Shown: in pieces, positions 1 to 10,271 of the stretch
Numbering within the stretch: position 1 is the first letter of the stretch
Layout: each line of letters begins with the position of its first letter
Origin: Sulfitobacter albidus
Lineage (GTDB): Bacteria > Pseudomonadota > Alphaproteobacteria > Rhodobacterales > Rhodobacteraceae
Direction of reading: 5' to 3'
Assembly (NCBI RefSeq): GCF_018200035.1
Contig: NZ_CP073583.1
Coordinates: 23,587 to 87,586, forward strand
DNA length: 64,000 nt
Position numbers and translations under genes: made by a program
The notes under the pieces: model-generated
What the model was told of the DNA's origin: nothing
Database searches by the model: none
What the model saw: only the letters and a program-made list of their open reading frames with translations

Positions 1-322
1 CCAAGAGCTCGGGGTAGTTGCGCATCGCGATGGCGACACGGTCACCCGGACCGACGGTAAAACTGGTGGCAAGCACCTGCGCCATGCGCCGCACTTCCGC
101 GCAGAACTGCGCGTAGGTCCACCGCTCCCCTTCGTACAAAAGATAGGGCAGGGTGCCATCGGCATGCTGCGCGTGACCGGCAGCCATCAGGGCGGGGACG
201 TTTGGCGGAATGTTCTGAAAAGCGCGAAACGTGACGCCGTCGACATCCGTCGGAGCGACCGCAAACGTCGGGTTTGTCGCGACCACATGCGCCACGGCCT
301 CTTCAGGCGTCATGCCACTCAT
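1..322 (-). CDS. Acyl-CoA synthetase (AMP-dependent), N-terminal part, runs off the left edge
   Basis: Only the first ~107 codons are present. Read leftward from ATG at 322, the protein opens MSGMTPEEAV and continues with a segment typical of the N-terminal domain of class I adenylate-forming enzymes: RWTYAQF, then a helix, then GPGDRVAIAMRNYPE. This is the usual 'open acyl-binding, then GDRVAI' stretch of fatty-acid or short-chain acyl-CoA ligases. The family activates a carboxylic acid as acyl-AMP and transfers it to CoA. The P-loop-like AMP-binding signature and the C-terminal lid lie outside the window, so substrate class cannot be judged. It is divergent from the rhodanese gene, with about 290 bases between. 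Confidence 0.8.
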   Translation of the reverse strand, partial: MSGMTPEEAVAHVVATNPTFAVAPTDVDGVTFRAFQNIPPNVPALMAAGHAQHADGTLPYLLYEGERWTYAQFCAEVRRMAQVLATSFTVGPGDRVAIAMRNYPELL

Positions 323-613
323 GCGGCCGCCGCTGCGGCGATTGACCGGTGTTTCATGATGACCCTCCCAAGTCGTCGGGGCAGCGACACCGCTCTTCCG
401 GCGGGGCCACGACTCTCCTCGAAGGATAGCTTATGCGGAAAAATCCCGCGTGCCAATCCCGCAGAATGGAACCACGTTTCGCAATCTTGGCACGGTACGA
501 TTTCGCTTCTAATCCGTTTTATGTAATTATTATTCAGGTTCAAAACGCACAGTTGCATGATTCAAATATCTATGGACAGCTGCAGTATGGACCCCTGCAC
601 AGGAAACACACCC
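323..613. promoter_or_regulatory. Divergent intergenic region, acyl-CoA synthetase / rhodanese
   Basis: This 291-base stretch between two divergent start codons must hold both promoters. It becomes AT-richer towards the rhodanese gene (about 505-590). I could not identify a convincing BigR/SqrR-type operator or a clear -35/-10 pair. The small open frames crossing it have no recognisable content. Confidence 0.35.
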
Positions 614-1015
614 ATGCCACAGCTCACGACAACCGCCGCGCAGATGGTCGCCGCCGCCCGCGCGCGGATCGATGAGGTTGAGACCCCAGATCTGATTGCC
701 ATGCTCGACGATCCCGATGTCGTCATCGTCGATATCCGCGACATCCGCGAGCGTCAGCGCAGCGGCGCGATTCCGGGATCGATACACGCGCCGCGCGGGA
801 TGATCGAATTCTGGGTCGATCCGGACAGCCCGTATTTCAAGGACGTTTTTGCACAGGAAGACAAGAGATACGTCTTTCACTGCGCCTCCGGCTGGCGCTC
901 TGCGCTGACGGTGGCGACGCTTGCGGATATGGGGTTCAAGGCATCGCACCTGCGCGAGGGGTTCTCAAGCTGGGCAGACCAGGGCGGCCCTGTCGAGACG
1001 ATCGCAAAGAAATAG
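614..1015 (+). CDS. Rhodanese-like domain protein (sulfurtransferase)
   Basis: A single-domain rhodanese of 133 residues when started at ATG 614, which has AGGA 9 bases upstream; a longer in-frame start at 557 adds a low-complexity, Met/Cys-rich leader and is less likely. The sequence shows the family's secondary elements: VVIVDIRDIRERQRSGAIPGS near residues 36-56, and the active-site loop HCASGWRS with the persulfide-carrying cysteine at about residue 90. Rhodaneses transfer sulfane sulfur between thiols, cyanide or protein cysteines. The next gene, 57 bases downstream, is a persulfide-dioxygenase-like enzyme, a pairing commonly found in sulfide-detoxification loci. The joint role in persulfide turnover is inferred from this context. 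Confidence 0.88.
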   Translation: MPQLTTTAAQMVAAARARIDEVETPDLIAMLDDPDVVIVDIRDIRERQRSGAIPGSIHAPRGMIEFWVDPDSPYFKDVFAQEDKRYVFHCASGWRSALTVATLADMGFKASHLREGFSSWADQGGPVETIAKK

Positions 1016-1072
1016 CCCGCGTTGACGCAGGCGCGGCGCGATGGTCTGCTATGCTCAAGGAGGATCCGACCC

Positions 1073-1954
1073 ATGATGCCCCAACTTCACCTCGACCACC
1101 ATCCGGCAGTCACCTCGTTCTTTGACACGCAGTCAAATACGATCAGCTATGTGGTCAAGGATCCCGCGAGCAGCGCCTGTGCGGTCATCGATGCGGTGAT
1201 GAATTTCGACTACCCCGCCGGGCGGCTCAGCTTTTCCTGCGCGGATGAGATAATCGCGCATATCACCCGCGAAAAGCTGACGCTTGAATGGATCATCGAG
1301 ACCCACGTGCACGCCGATCACCTCTCGGGCGCGCCCTACATCCAGGAACGGCTGGGCGGCAAGATTGGCATCGGCGAGCATATCCAGACGGTGCAGGAAA
1401 CCTTTGGAAAGGTATTCAACGAGGGGACAGCCTTCCAGCGCGATGGCTCGCAGTTCGACGCGCTGTTCAGCGACGGCGACACCTATACCGTGGGCGGGAT
1501 GCCCTGTTTCGCGTTGCACACGCCGGGACACACACCCGCCTGCATGGTGCATGTAATGGGCGATGCGGCCTTTGCCGGTGATACGCTGTTTATGCCCGAC
1601 GGCGGCTCGGCGCGCGCCGATTTTCCGGGCGGGGACGCGGGGCAGCTCTACGATTCCATTCAGCGGGTTTTGAGCCTGCCCGACGACGTCCGCCTGTTTG
1701 TGTGCCATGACTACGGCCCCAATGGCCGTGCCATCGCGTGGGAGACGACTGTGGGCGAACAACGCGCGGCCAATATTCACGTCGGTCAAGGCGCCAGCCG
1801 CGAAGCGTTTGTAAAGATGCGAACCGAGCGAGACGCGCAGCTGTCCATGCCGGGCCTCATCATTCCCGCATTGCAGGTCAACATGCGCGCGGGCGAAGTG
1901 CCGCGTGACGCCGATGGCAACATGATGATCAAGGTGCCCGTCAACAAACTGTAG
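1073..1954 (+). CDS. Metallo-beta-lactamase-fold persulfide dioxygenase-like protein (ETHE1/Blh type)
   Basis: A 293-residue protein started at ATG 1073, with AAGGAGG at 1057-1063. The metal-binding residues of the MBL fold are visible in order: THVHADH (His78, His80, Asp82, His83), His153 in HTPGHTP, Asp170 in AGDTLF and His212 in CHDYGP. ETHE1-type enzymes use one mononuclear Fe(II) held by two His and one Asp to oxidise glutathione persulfide to sulfite. The long C-terminal extension ending MMIKVPVNKL is typical of the Blh/ETHE1-like branch associated with rhodaneses in alphaproteobacteria. Dioxygenase rather than hydrolase activity is inferred from overall likeness and the rhodanese neighbour; a glyoxalase II-like hydrolase is the main alternative. 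Confidence 0.82.
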   Translation: MMPQLHLDHHPAVTSFFDTQSNTISYVVKDPASSACAVIDAVMNFDYPAGRLSFSCADEIIAHITREKLTLEWIIETHVHADHLSGAPYIQERLGGKIGIGEHIQTVQETFGKVFNEGTAFQRDGSQFDALFSDGDTYTVGGMPCFALHTPGHTPACMVHVMGDAAFAGDTLFMPDGGSARADFPGGDAGQLYDSIQRVLSLPDDVRLFVCHDYGPNGRAIAWETTVGEQRAANIHVGQGASREAFVKMRTERDAQLSMPGLIIPALQVNMRAGEVPRDADGNMMIKVPVNKL

Positions 1955-1995
1955 CGCGGCACCGTTTCCGGCCCGCGCTACAGATTTTCTTTGTG

Positions 1996-2023
1996 AAAAG
2001 CCCGGAAACTCCGGGCCTTTGTC
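1996..2023. terminator. Bidirectional rho-independent-type terminator between convergent genes
   Basis: A hairpin with a perfect 7-bp stem (GCCCGGA at 2000-2006, loop AAC, TCCGGGC at 2010-2016) sits between the stop of the MBL-fold gene and the stop of katG. It is preceded by AAAA and followed by CTTTGTCTT, so it can act from either direction. Confidence 0.7.
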
Positions 2024-4294
<2,271 letters not shown>

Positions 4295-4301
4295 TCAGGT
4301 T

Positions 4302-5213
4302 ATGATGAACGTGACCCTGAAACAGCTGCGCTATTTCGATGCGCTCGCCCGGTTGGGCCATTTTGGCCGCGCGGCGGAGGCGTGTTCAATCTCGCAGCCC
4401 GCCCTGTCGGTGCAGATCAAGGAGCTTGAGGCGATGCTGGGCGCGCCGCTGGTGGAGCGCGCGGCACGCCAGATCCGGCTGACCACGCTGGGCCACGATG
4501 TGCTGACCCGCGCGCGCAGGATCCTCACCGATGTCGACGAGATGGCCGAGCTTGCCCGCTCTGCCGAGGGGCCGCTGAAAGGGGCGCTGCGCATCGGGAT
4601 CATTCCCACCGTCGCGCCCTATCTGCTGCCCGCCATCATTCAGGAGCTTGGCCGCCAATTGCCTGACCTTGACCTGATGCCGCGCGAATCGATCACCCAG
4701 TCGCTGATCAAGGATCTGCTGGACTCCCGGCTGGATTTTGTCGTCGCCGCCCTGCCGATCTCGGAGCCTGCGCTGCGGGAATTCGCCTTGTTCGACGAGG
4801 AGTTCGTGCTGGTGCGCAGCCACGCCGACGCGCATACCCCCGTGCCCAGCCCCGAATCCCTGCCGCAGATGAAGCTGCTGCTGCTCGAAGAGGGGCACTG
4901 CTTTCGCGATCAGGCACTGTCGTTTTGCGACATGCGCCCCTCGGATCCCAGTCTGGTGATGGAAGGCTCGTCGCTGTCGACGCTGGTACAGATGGTCAGC
5001 GCGGGCCTGGGCCTGACGCTGATCCCGGAAATGGCCGTCCCGCTTGAGACACGCAACGCCGATCTGTCGGTCGCGCGCTTCACGTCCTCACGGCCCAAGC
5101 GCACCATCGGCATGGTCTGGCGCCGCACCAGTCCGCTCAGCGCGCAATTGATGGAGATCGGCGCCATCGTGCGCCAGGTCGGTCAGGCGCAGGTGGCAAA
5201 GCTTCCGCGCTAG
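4302..5213 (+). CDS. oxyR: OxyR-type hydrogen peroxide-sensing LysR regulator
   Basis: A 303-residue LysR-family activator. Residues 5-64 form the winged helix-turn-helix (FGRAAEACSISQPALSVQIKE region) and the remainder is the substrate-like sensor domain. The decisive feature is the redox-switch segment EEGHCFRDQALSFC, with cysteines at 200 and 209. These positions match the Cys199/Cys208 disulfide pair of E. coli OxyR. The gene is divergent from katG, its expected main target. The start could be either of two tandem ATGs at 4302 and 4305. Confidence 0.95.
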   Translation: MMNVTLKQLRYFDALARLGHFGRAAEACSISQPALSVQIKELEAMLGAPLVERAARQIRLTTLGHDVLTRARRILTDVDEMAELARSAEGPLKGALRIGIIPTVAPYLLPAIIQELGRQLPDLDLMPRESITQSLIKDLLDSRLDFVVAALPISEPALREFALFDEEFVLVRSHADAHTPVPSPESLPQMKLLLLEEGHCFRDQALSFCDMRPSDPSLVMEGSSLSTLVQMVSAGLGLTLIPEMAVPLETRNADLSVARFTSSRPKRTIGMVWRRTSPLSAQLMEIGAIVRQVGQAQVAKLPR

Positions 5214-5250
5214 CACAGGCTCTCAGCCGAAGCCTCCAATTCACGCGGCT

Positions 5251-5925
5251 TCAGTCGAAGCCAACAAACCGCGCGACCTCATCCACCTCGCGGCGGCGCG
5301 AGACGACCGCGTTGGCGGAAAATTCCTCATCCGGCCAGCCGAGCGCCACACAGGTCATGATAACTTCATCCTCGGGGATCTTTGCGTGCTCGCGCACGAC
5401 CGGGCTTTGCATGATGCCCTGCCCGTTGATAACGGCGCCCAGCCCCCGCTCCCACGCCGCCAGCACAAGTCCGTAGGTCACGGCACCCAGATCGAAATGC
5501 GCGATGGTGCCACCCTCAAGGCTCTTGTCGAAGGTCACGACAATGCTGACGGGCGCATCGAATTGCCGGAAGCCGCGCATGACCCAATCCTGCCGCATCT
5601 CCTTGTCCTCGCGCGCAATGCCCATCGCGGCAAACAGCTGTTTGGCGATCTCGACTTGGCGATCACGGTGCGGCCCGGCATAGGCACCGTGATCAACGAT
5701 CTCGCGCACCGGCGGCACCCCTTCGAGCATGCGGGTGGAGTTCCCCTCCCGCACCCGCTCAAGCGGGGCGCCGGTCAGAACGTGGAAATGCCACGGCTGT
5801 GTGTTCATCGACGAAGGCGCGCGATTGGCCAGTGCGATGATCTCCTCGAGCAGCGCACGGTCGACCGGTTTGTCCCGGAACCCGCGGATGCTGCGGCGGG
5901 TCTGCATCGCCTCCGTCAGCTCCAT
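5251..5925 (-). CDS. Nitroreductase family FMN oxidoreductase
   Basis: 224 residues with the NfsB/FRase-like fold: RRSIRGFRDKPV near residues 10-21 contributes FMN phosphate contacts, and RAPSSMNTQPWHF at 35-47 is the classic S-x-x-N-x-QPW nitroreductase signature. A central GAVTYGLVLAAWERGLGA helix and the C-terminal ALGWPDE motif follow. Family members reduce nitroaromatics, quinones or enones with NAD(P)H; the physiological substrate here is unknown. It lies 9 bases downstream of the MipA/OmpV gene on the same strand, so the two are probably co-transcribed. It converges on oxyR. Confidence 0.9.
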   Translation of the reverse strand: MELTEAMQTRRSIRGFRDKPVDRALLEEIIALANRAPSSMNTQPWHFHVLTGAPLERVREGNSTRMLEGVPPVREIVDHGAYAGPHRDRQVEIAKQLFAAMGIAREDKEMRQDWVMRGFRQFDAPVSIVVTFDKSLEGGTIAHFDLGAVTYGLVLAAWERGLGAVINGQGIMQSPVVREHAKIPEDEVIMTCVALGWPDEEFSANAVVSRRREVDEVARFVGFD

Positions 5926-5934
5926 CGCCGGCGC

Positions 5935-6681
5935 CTAGAAGTTGAGGTTGAACACGCGGCTCAGCCCCACGCGGATCCGGAACTGATCGTCCGAGCCAAG
6001 CTGCGTCACCGGGCTGTCTCCGGCATCGCCGATCAGCTTTTCGTAGGAAACCGCGCCTTCGATCGCCCAGCGATCATCGAGATAGTACGCCCCCTGAACC
6101 TCGATGCCGGCCCCCAGCGCACCGCCGTCCGCGTCAAACGCGTTCAGCGACGATGTTGCCGCCTCCACGCCGCTGACACCGAAATAGGTATTGGCGTAAT
6201 CACTGTCGCCAAAATTCACCCGCGGTCCGGCGCTGATCACCCAACGCTCGGCGTCGCGGAAAATCACATCGGCGCCCAGCGTCCCGGTCACGCCCGAATG
6301 GCCGGTCACACCCTTGCGGACCTCACCAAACGCACGCCAGTTCGTTTGCTGGTATGTCAGACCAAGGCCAAGCTCCACCGCGGTGTCGATTTCATCGAGG
6401 GCTTCGATATCGCGACCGCCGATGACCTTGAACGCGCCCCGCACGCCAAACCCGTTTGCCGCAACACCCCGCACGCCGTTGCCCGCGCTGAAATTCCCCC
6501 ACCGCAGCGCACCGAAGGTAAAGCCAAGATCGGGAACCGCCTCGTAATCATCCGAGCCGGGATACTCCGGTGCCGCACCCACGCCGCCGCGCAGCGAGAA
6601 TTCGAATGATCGCTCCTGTGCCGCCACAGGCAGCGCCAACACCAGCGCCAGTCCCGTCGTCCCGATCAAACCAAACCGCAT
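5935..6681 (-). CDS. MipA/OmpV family outer-membrane protein
   Basis: 248 residues. The N-terminus MRFGLIGTTGLALVLALPVAAQ is a Sec signal peptide with an AxA cleavage site, which favours ATG 6681 over a longer in-frame start at 6732. The mature part starts with SFEFSLRGGVGAAPEYPGSDDY, the hallmark opening of MipA/OmpV proteins, and continues as alternating amphipathic beta strands with Gly/Asp turns. It ends in VFNLNF, an aromatic C-terminus recognised by the outer-membrane insertion machinery. MipA proteins have been described as scaffolds or envelope-stress porins; the function here is not deducible. It follows the TRAP operon by 102 bases on the same strand and precedes the nitroreductase. 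Confidence 0.88.
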   Translation of the reverse strand: MRFGLIGTTGLALVLALPVAAQERSFEFSLRGGVGAAPEYPGSDDYEAVPDLGFTFGALRWGNFSAGNGVRGVAANGFGVRGAFKVIGGRDIEALDEIDTAVELGLGLTYQQTNWRAFGEVRKGVTGHSGVTGTLGADVIFRDAERWVISAGPRVNFGDSDYANTYFGVSGVEAATSSLNAFDADGGALGAGIEVQGAYYLDDRWAIEGAVSYEKLIGDAGDSPVTQLGSDDQFRIRVGLSRVFNLNF

Positions 6682-6783
6682 TTTACGTACTCCAAACACA
6701 AAGCGGGAATCCCCCGCCGTTCGCACCACCATAAAGCAGGCTAAATCCTTCGTATACGGTGAATTTCATCCTTCACCGCTCCG

Positions 6784-8091
6784 TCATAGCCCGGGCAGCC
6801 ACAACGCGATCTGCGGAAAGACGATCAAGAGCGCCACCAGCAGCATCGAACAGGCCATATAGGGGATCGCCGCACCGTAGATCTCGCGCATGGTGGTATC
6901 CTTGGGGGCCACCCCTTTCATCACGAAGAGCAGCAGTCCGAACGGCGGCGTGGTAAAGCTGATCTCGAGCGCCAGCAGGATGATCAGCGCAAACCAGATC
7001 GGATCGAACCCCAGCGACAGCGCCAGCGGGAAGAAAATCGGCACTGTGAGCAACATCATCGAGATCTGCTCCATGAACATGCCCAACAGCAACAGCACCG
7101 CGAACATCACCAGCAGCATCGCAATCGGGTCCAGCTCGAACGAAGTGGCCCAGCGGATCAGACCCGACGATGCACCGGAGAACGCCAAAAGCTGGCTGAA
7201 CGTGGCCGAGCCGAAGACGATCAGATAGGCCATCAGCGTCACACGCAGGGCGCCGACGATGGATTTCTTCATCGCCTCCCAGCTCAGGCAGCGGAACACC
7301 ACCGCAAGGATCAGTACCCCCAGCGCGCCAAACGCCGCCGCCTCGGAAGGAGTGATCAAACCGCCCACCATGCCGATGACGATCAGAACCATGACCGACA
7401 GCATCGGCAGGATATCCTTGAACAGCAGCCCGAATTTCGCGCCCGTGCTCAAGGGCTCCACATCGTAGGCGGGCGCGGCGGAGGGATCAATCTTGGTCTG
7501 GATGTAAATCGTTGCGATGTAGAAACTCGCCAGGATCAACCCCGGAATGATCCCCGCAATTAGCAACGCGCCCACGTCGATGCGCGCCAATGTTGCCAGC
7601 AACACGGCCAACGCGGAGGGCGGGATGATGATCGCCAGCCCCCCGGTGCCCAGGATCGGACCGATGCTCATGTGTTTCTTGTACCCGCGCTGCGTCATCT
7701 CGGGCACCATCAGGCTGCCCAGCAGGGCGGTTGATCCCATGGACGATCCCGACAGCGTCGAAAACGCGGTGCCGCCCAACACGGTCACATAGCTCAGCCG
7801 CCCCGGCAGACGGCCCAACAGCTTGTCGATCGCGGTGAACATCCGCGCACCAAGCCCGGTATGGAAAAAGATCTCTCCCATCAGCAGGAACAGCGGGATC
7901 GGCACCAGCGCGAAATTCGTCAGACCGCCGAACCCGTTGTTCAGCATCAGGGTCACGCCCCGCGCGCCGCCCATGAAGAACCACGCGCCAATGATATTGG
8001 CCGCCAAGAACGCCAGCGCCACCGGCATCCCGATCGCCATCAAAACAAGGATAGAGCCGATCAGCAGGCCAAGCGCTTCGAACCATTCCAT
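6784..8091 (-). CDS. dctM: TRAP transporter large permease subunit (DctM family)
   Basis: 435 residues, extremely hydrophobic, with about 12 predicted membrane segments. Features typical of the DctM/TRAP-T large subunit include GGARGVTLMLNNGF, the PIPLFLLMGEIFFHTGL segment around residues 60-77, and SGSSMGSTALLGSLM with its small-residue helix kink. With the small subunit it forms the Na+-driven pore that receives substrate from the periplasmic binding protein. Its ATG overlaps the dctQ stop by one base (TAATG), so translation is coupled. It is the last gene of the run gntR-leuC-leuD-dctP-dctQ-dctM, all on the minus strand, which ties the transporter to the hydratase genes. Confidence 0.95.
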   Translation of the reverse strand: MEWFEALGLLIGSILVLMAIGMPVALAFLAANIIGAWFFMGGARGVTLMLNNGFGGLTNFALVPIPLFLLMGEIFFHTGLGARMFTAIDKLLGRLPGRLSYVTVLGGTAFSTLSGSSMGSTALLGSLMVPEMTQRGYKKHMSIGPILGTGGLAIIIPPSALAVLLATLARIDVGALLIAGIIPGLILASFYIATIYIQTKIDPSAAPAYDVEPLSTGAKFGLLFKDILPMLSVMVLIVIGMVGGLITPSEAAAFGALGVLILAVVFRCLSWEAMKKSIVGALRVTLMAYLIVFGSATFSQLLAFSGASSGLIRWATSFELDPIAMLLVMFAVLLLLGMFMEQISMMLLTVPIFFPLALSLGFDPIWFALIILLALEISFTTPPFGLLLFVMKGVAPKDTTMREIYGAAIPYMACSMLLVALLIVFPQIALWLPGL

Positions 8092-8612
8092 TACTCGTGA
8101 ATCCCCGCTTCGCCCGAATGCATCAGCTCTGCCCCAAAGACAAAGCGCGCAAACTCAATCGCCATCAGCCCGAAACTGATCGGGAAGGCGGCGGTCAGGA
8201 TCCACTTGGGGAAATAATAGGCGCGCACGTCCAGATCATTGCGCTCGATATTGGTGAGCATCAGCTCAAACCCCTTCCAGGCGAGCATCGCGCAGACCGC
8301 CACGCAGGTGATCGCCACGCCCCGGCTGACGATGCGCCGCGCCCCATCGGGCAGCGCGGCGGTTACCAGTTCGATATGCACATGGCCGCGTTCGCGCACC
8401 AACCACGGCGCGCCCAGCATCGTCATATACAGGATCGCGTATTCGCTTGAGGTGAACAGCCACGCAAACGGCTGCATCCCGAGGTTGCGCATCGTCACCG
8501 ATACCACGACCGAGATCATCAGCCAGACAAGCATCGCCCCCGCGATCCCCGCCATTGCGTATAAAACGCCGAGATAGAGCCTGTTTGCCGCCTGCATTCC
8601 GATCCCTCGCAT
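8091..8612 (-). CDS. dctQ: TRAP transporter small permease subunit (DctQ family)
   Basis: 173 residues with four hydrophobic segments, as expected for the small TRAP membrane subunit. The family signature MLGAPWLVRERGHVHIELV sits between the second and third segments (about residues 60-80). It partners the DctM protein and is needed for stability and coupling of the transporter. The start MRGIGMQAAN could also be at the inner Met6. It lies between dctP, with a hairpin in the 36-base gap, and dctM. Confidence 0.92.
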   Translation of the reverse strand: MRGIGMQAANRLYLGVLYAMAGIAGAMLVWLMISVVVSVTMRNLGMQPFAWLFTSSEYAILYMTMLGAPWLVRERGHVHIELVTAALPDGARRIVSRGVAITCVAVCAMLAWKGFELMLTNIERNDLDVRAYYFPKWILTAAFPISFGLMAIEFARFVFGAELMHSGEAGIHE

Positions 8613-8617
8613 GAAAT

Positions 8618-8641
8618 GCGCCGGAGGTTTCCCCCCGGCGC
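8618..8641 (-). terminator. Hairpin between dctP and dctQ
   Basis: An inverted repeat GCGCCGG / CCGGCGC (8618-8624 and 8635-8641), extended after one mismatch by two more G-C pairs, lies directly downstream of the dctP stop. There is no T tract, so it more likely stabilises or attenuates the mRNA. That would leave the binding protein in excess over the permease. Confidence 0.5.
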
Positions 8642-8648
8642 GATTGGC

Positions 8649-9647
8649 TTACTTGTCGTAGAAGAGCTCGATCAACTTGTCGTAGTTGTCAGCCCCCTGC
8701 GGCGCTTCCTCCATCAGACCTTTCATGCGGTCCCACGTCTTTTCGACAGCGGCGCCGAGGTAGGCATCGGCGGCCTCTCCCTCAAGCGTGACGACCTGCA
8801 TCCCGGCCTCTTCGAGTGCCGCAAAATCCTCGTCGCGCTTGGCGCCAAGGTTTTCAGCGGATTCAACCTCATGGGCGATGGCCACGTCCTGCACGATCTT
8901 GCGCGCCTCTTCCGACAGGCTGTCCCATTTTTCGAGGTTCACGATCACACCCAGATCGGTCGAGAAAAAGCACGGCTCGATCCGGTAGTTCAGAAACTCG
9001 TTCCACTTGAGGTCGATCAGGCCGATCTGTGTCCAGCCCGTCGCGTCCACCACGCCCCGCTCCAGCGCGGAGTAGACTTCGGTGGTGGGCAGGTCGATCA
9101 CCTGCGCGCCCAGATAGTCGGTAAAGAACGCGTTGTAGACCGCGTTGCCCCGCAGCTTCAGGCCGGAAACGTCGAGGTTGCCACCATCGTCCAGCGTCGG
9201 CTCGTCGCGGGTCCACAGGTTATAGCAGACACCGCTATCGAACCAGCCGAGGTATTTGACGCCCATCTTTTCCTGATGGATCTGGTCGATCAGCTCGATC
9301 CCGCCATTCTCGCGCGTCTCGCCAGCGGTCTTGTTCGACGTCACAAGCGCGTCCTTTTCGGGCAGCGCACCGGCGTAGAACGAACCCGGCGTATAGACCA
9401 TATCGACCACGCCGTTGCGCACCGCATCGGGTTGCTGGAACATGCCGATGGCCTCCGGCCCGCCGCGCACTTCGATCTGCACAACGCCTTCGCCCGCCGC
9501 ATTTACCTTGTCGACGAATTCGAGGAAGGATTTAGTGTAGATCAGGCTTTCGGGAAAAGCGTGCACCGCCGTGATCGTTTCCTGCGCGTAGGCCGTACCG
9601 GCAAGTGCTGTCGTGGCGAGGATCCCGCCGAAAATCGTGTGTTTCAT
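8649..9647 (-). CDS. dctP: TRAP transporter substrate-binding protein (DctP family)
   Basis: 332 residues. MKHTIFGGILATTALAGTAYA is a signal peptide ending in AYA. The mature protein shows the DctP fold: TITAVHAFPESLIYTKSF, then GGPEAIGMFQQPDAVRNGVVDMVYTPGSFY, and the hinge segment GLKLRGN. The arginine of that segment corresponds to the conserved TRAP residue that usually salt-bridges a ligand carboxylate. ALERGVVDATGWTQIG contributes the second lobe. A carboxylate-bearing ligand is therefore likely, but the compound is not identifiable. It lies 42 bases downstream of the leuD-like gene in the same operon, so the ligand probably enters the hydratase pathway. Confidence 0.93.
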   Translation of the reverse strand: MKHTIFGGILATTALAGTAYAQETITAVHAFPESLIYTKSFLEFVDKVNAAGEGVVQIEVRGGPEAIGMFQQPDAVRNGVVDMVYTPGSFYAGALPEKDALVTSNKTAGETRENGGIELIDQIHQEKMGVKYLGWFDSGVCYNLWTRDEPTLDDGGNLDVSGLKLRGNAVYNAFFTDYLGAQVIDLPTTEVYSALERGVVDATGWTQIGLIDLKWNEFLNYRIEPCFFSTDLGVIVNLEKWDSLSEEARKIVQDVAIAHEVESAENLGAKRDEDFAALEEAGMQVVTLEGEAADAYLGAAVEKTWDRMKGLMEEAPQGADNYDKLIELFYDK

Positions 9648-9689
9648 CTGGTCTTTCTCCCTGGTTTGGTGACGCTTTTGCGTCGGTCT

Positions 9690-10271
9690 TTAGGTTGCGG
9701 GCACTGCCCACGGATACGCCGCCACACGGGCGGCGGCAAACTCGGATATCTCGGCGTCGTGTTGCGCGGTCAGGTCAATATCGTCCCAGCCGTTCATCAG
9801 TTTTTCGCGCCAGACGGGATCAAGATCAAAGGCGACCTCCTGCCCCGCGATCACCGCCGTTCCGGCAGCAAGGTCAACACGGGCCTCGGCCCGCCCGCCC
9901 GCCAGCACGCTTTGTAGCTGCGCAATGGTCTCCGCATCGATCCGCGCGGGCAGCAGGCCGTTATTCACGGCATTGCTGGCAAAGATGTCGCCGAAGCTCG
10001 GCGCAAACACCGCGCGCACGCCAAAATCAACCAGCGCGTAGACCGCCGCCTCCCGGCTCGACCCGCTGCCAAAGTTGCGGCCCGCGACGATCACCTCGAC
10101 CGTACCGGCGTCCAGCGGATGCCCCTGCCCGCGCACATCATGCAGCAGGAAGTCCCCGTAGCCGTCCGCGCGCGGCTGCGACATGAACCGCGCCGGGATC
10201 AGCTGATCGGTGTCGATGTTGTCCTGCGCAAGTGCCACCGCCTGCCCCGTGATCTCATGCCAGCCGCTCAT
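9690..10271 (-). CDS. leuD: Aconitase-family hydratase small subunit (LeuD-like)
   Basis: 193 residues of the swivelling small subunit of 3-isopropylmalate dehydratase-type enzymes. [13 protein letters not shown] (about residues 17-29) and the substrate-gripping loop [13 protein letters not shown] (about 65-77) are both intact. The ATG overlaps the leuC-like stop (ATGA). The pair forms a heterodimeric [4Fe-4S] hydro-lyase acting on a 2-alkylmalate/maleate-type substrate. There is no leuA or leuB in the window; instead the gene is embedded between a GntR regulator and a TRAP transporter. A catabolic paralogue, as in citraconate or dimethylmaleate hydratases, is therefore more likely than leucine biosynthesis. 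The symbol reflects family, not proven role. Confidence 0.85.
   Translation of the reverse strand: MSGWHEITGQAVALAQDNIDTDQLIPARFMSQPRADGYGDFLLHDVRGQGHPLDAGTVEVIVAGRNFGSGSSREAAVYALVDFGVRAVFAPSFGDIFASNAVNNGLLPARIDAETIAQLQSVLAGGRAEARVDLAAGTAVIAGQEVAFDLDPVWREKLMNGWDDIDLTAQHDAEISEFAAARVAAYPWAVPAT

Noticed and set aside
557..613. An N-terminal extension of the rhodanese starting at 557
   Set aside because: It adds a Met/Cys-rich leader with no family likeness, whereas 614 has a ribosome-binding site and begins at the usual point.
5386..6609. A 407-codon open frame crossing the nitroreductase and MipA genes on the opposite strand
   Set aside because: It covers two recognisable genes on the other strand and shows no motif of its own.
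8616..9917. A 433-codon plus-strand frame over dctP and leuD
   Set aside because: Shadow of two genes with full family motifs on the minus strand.
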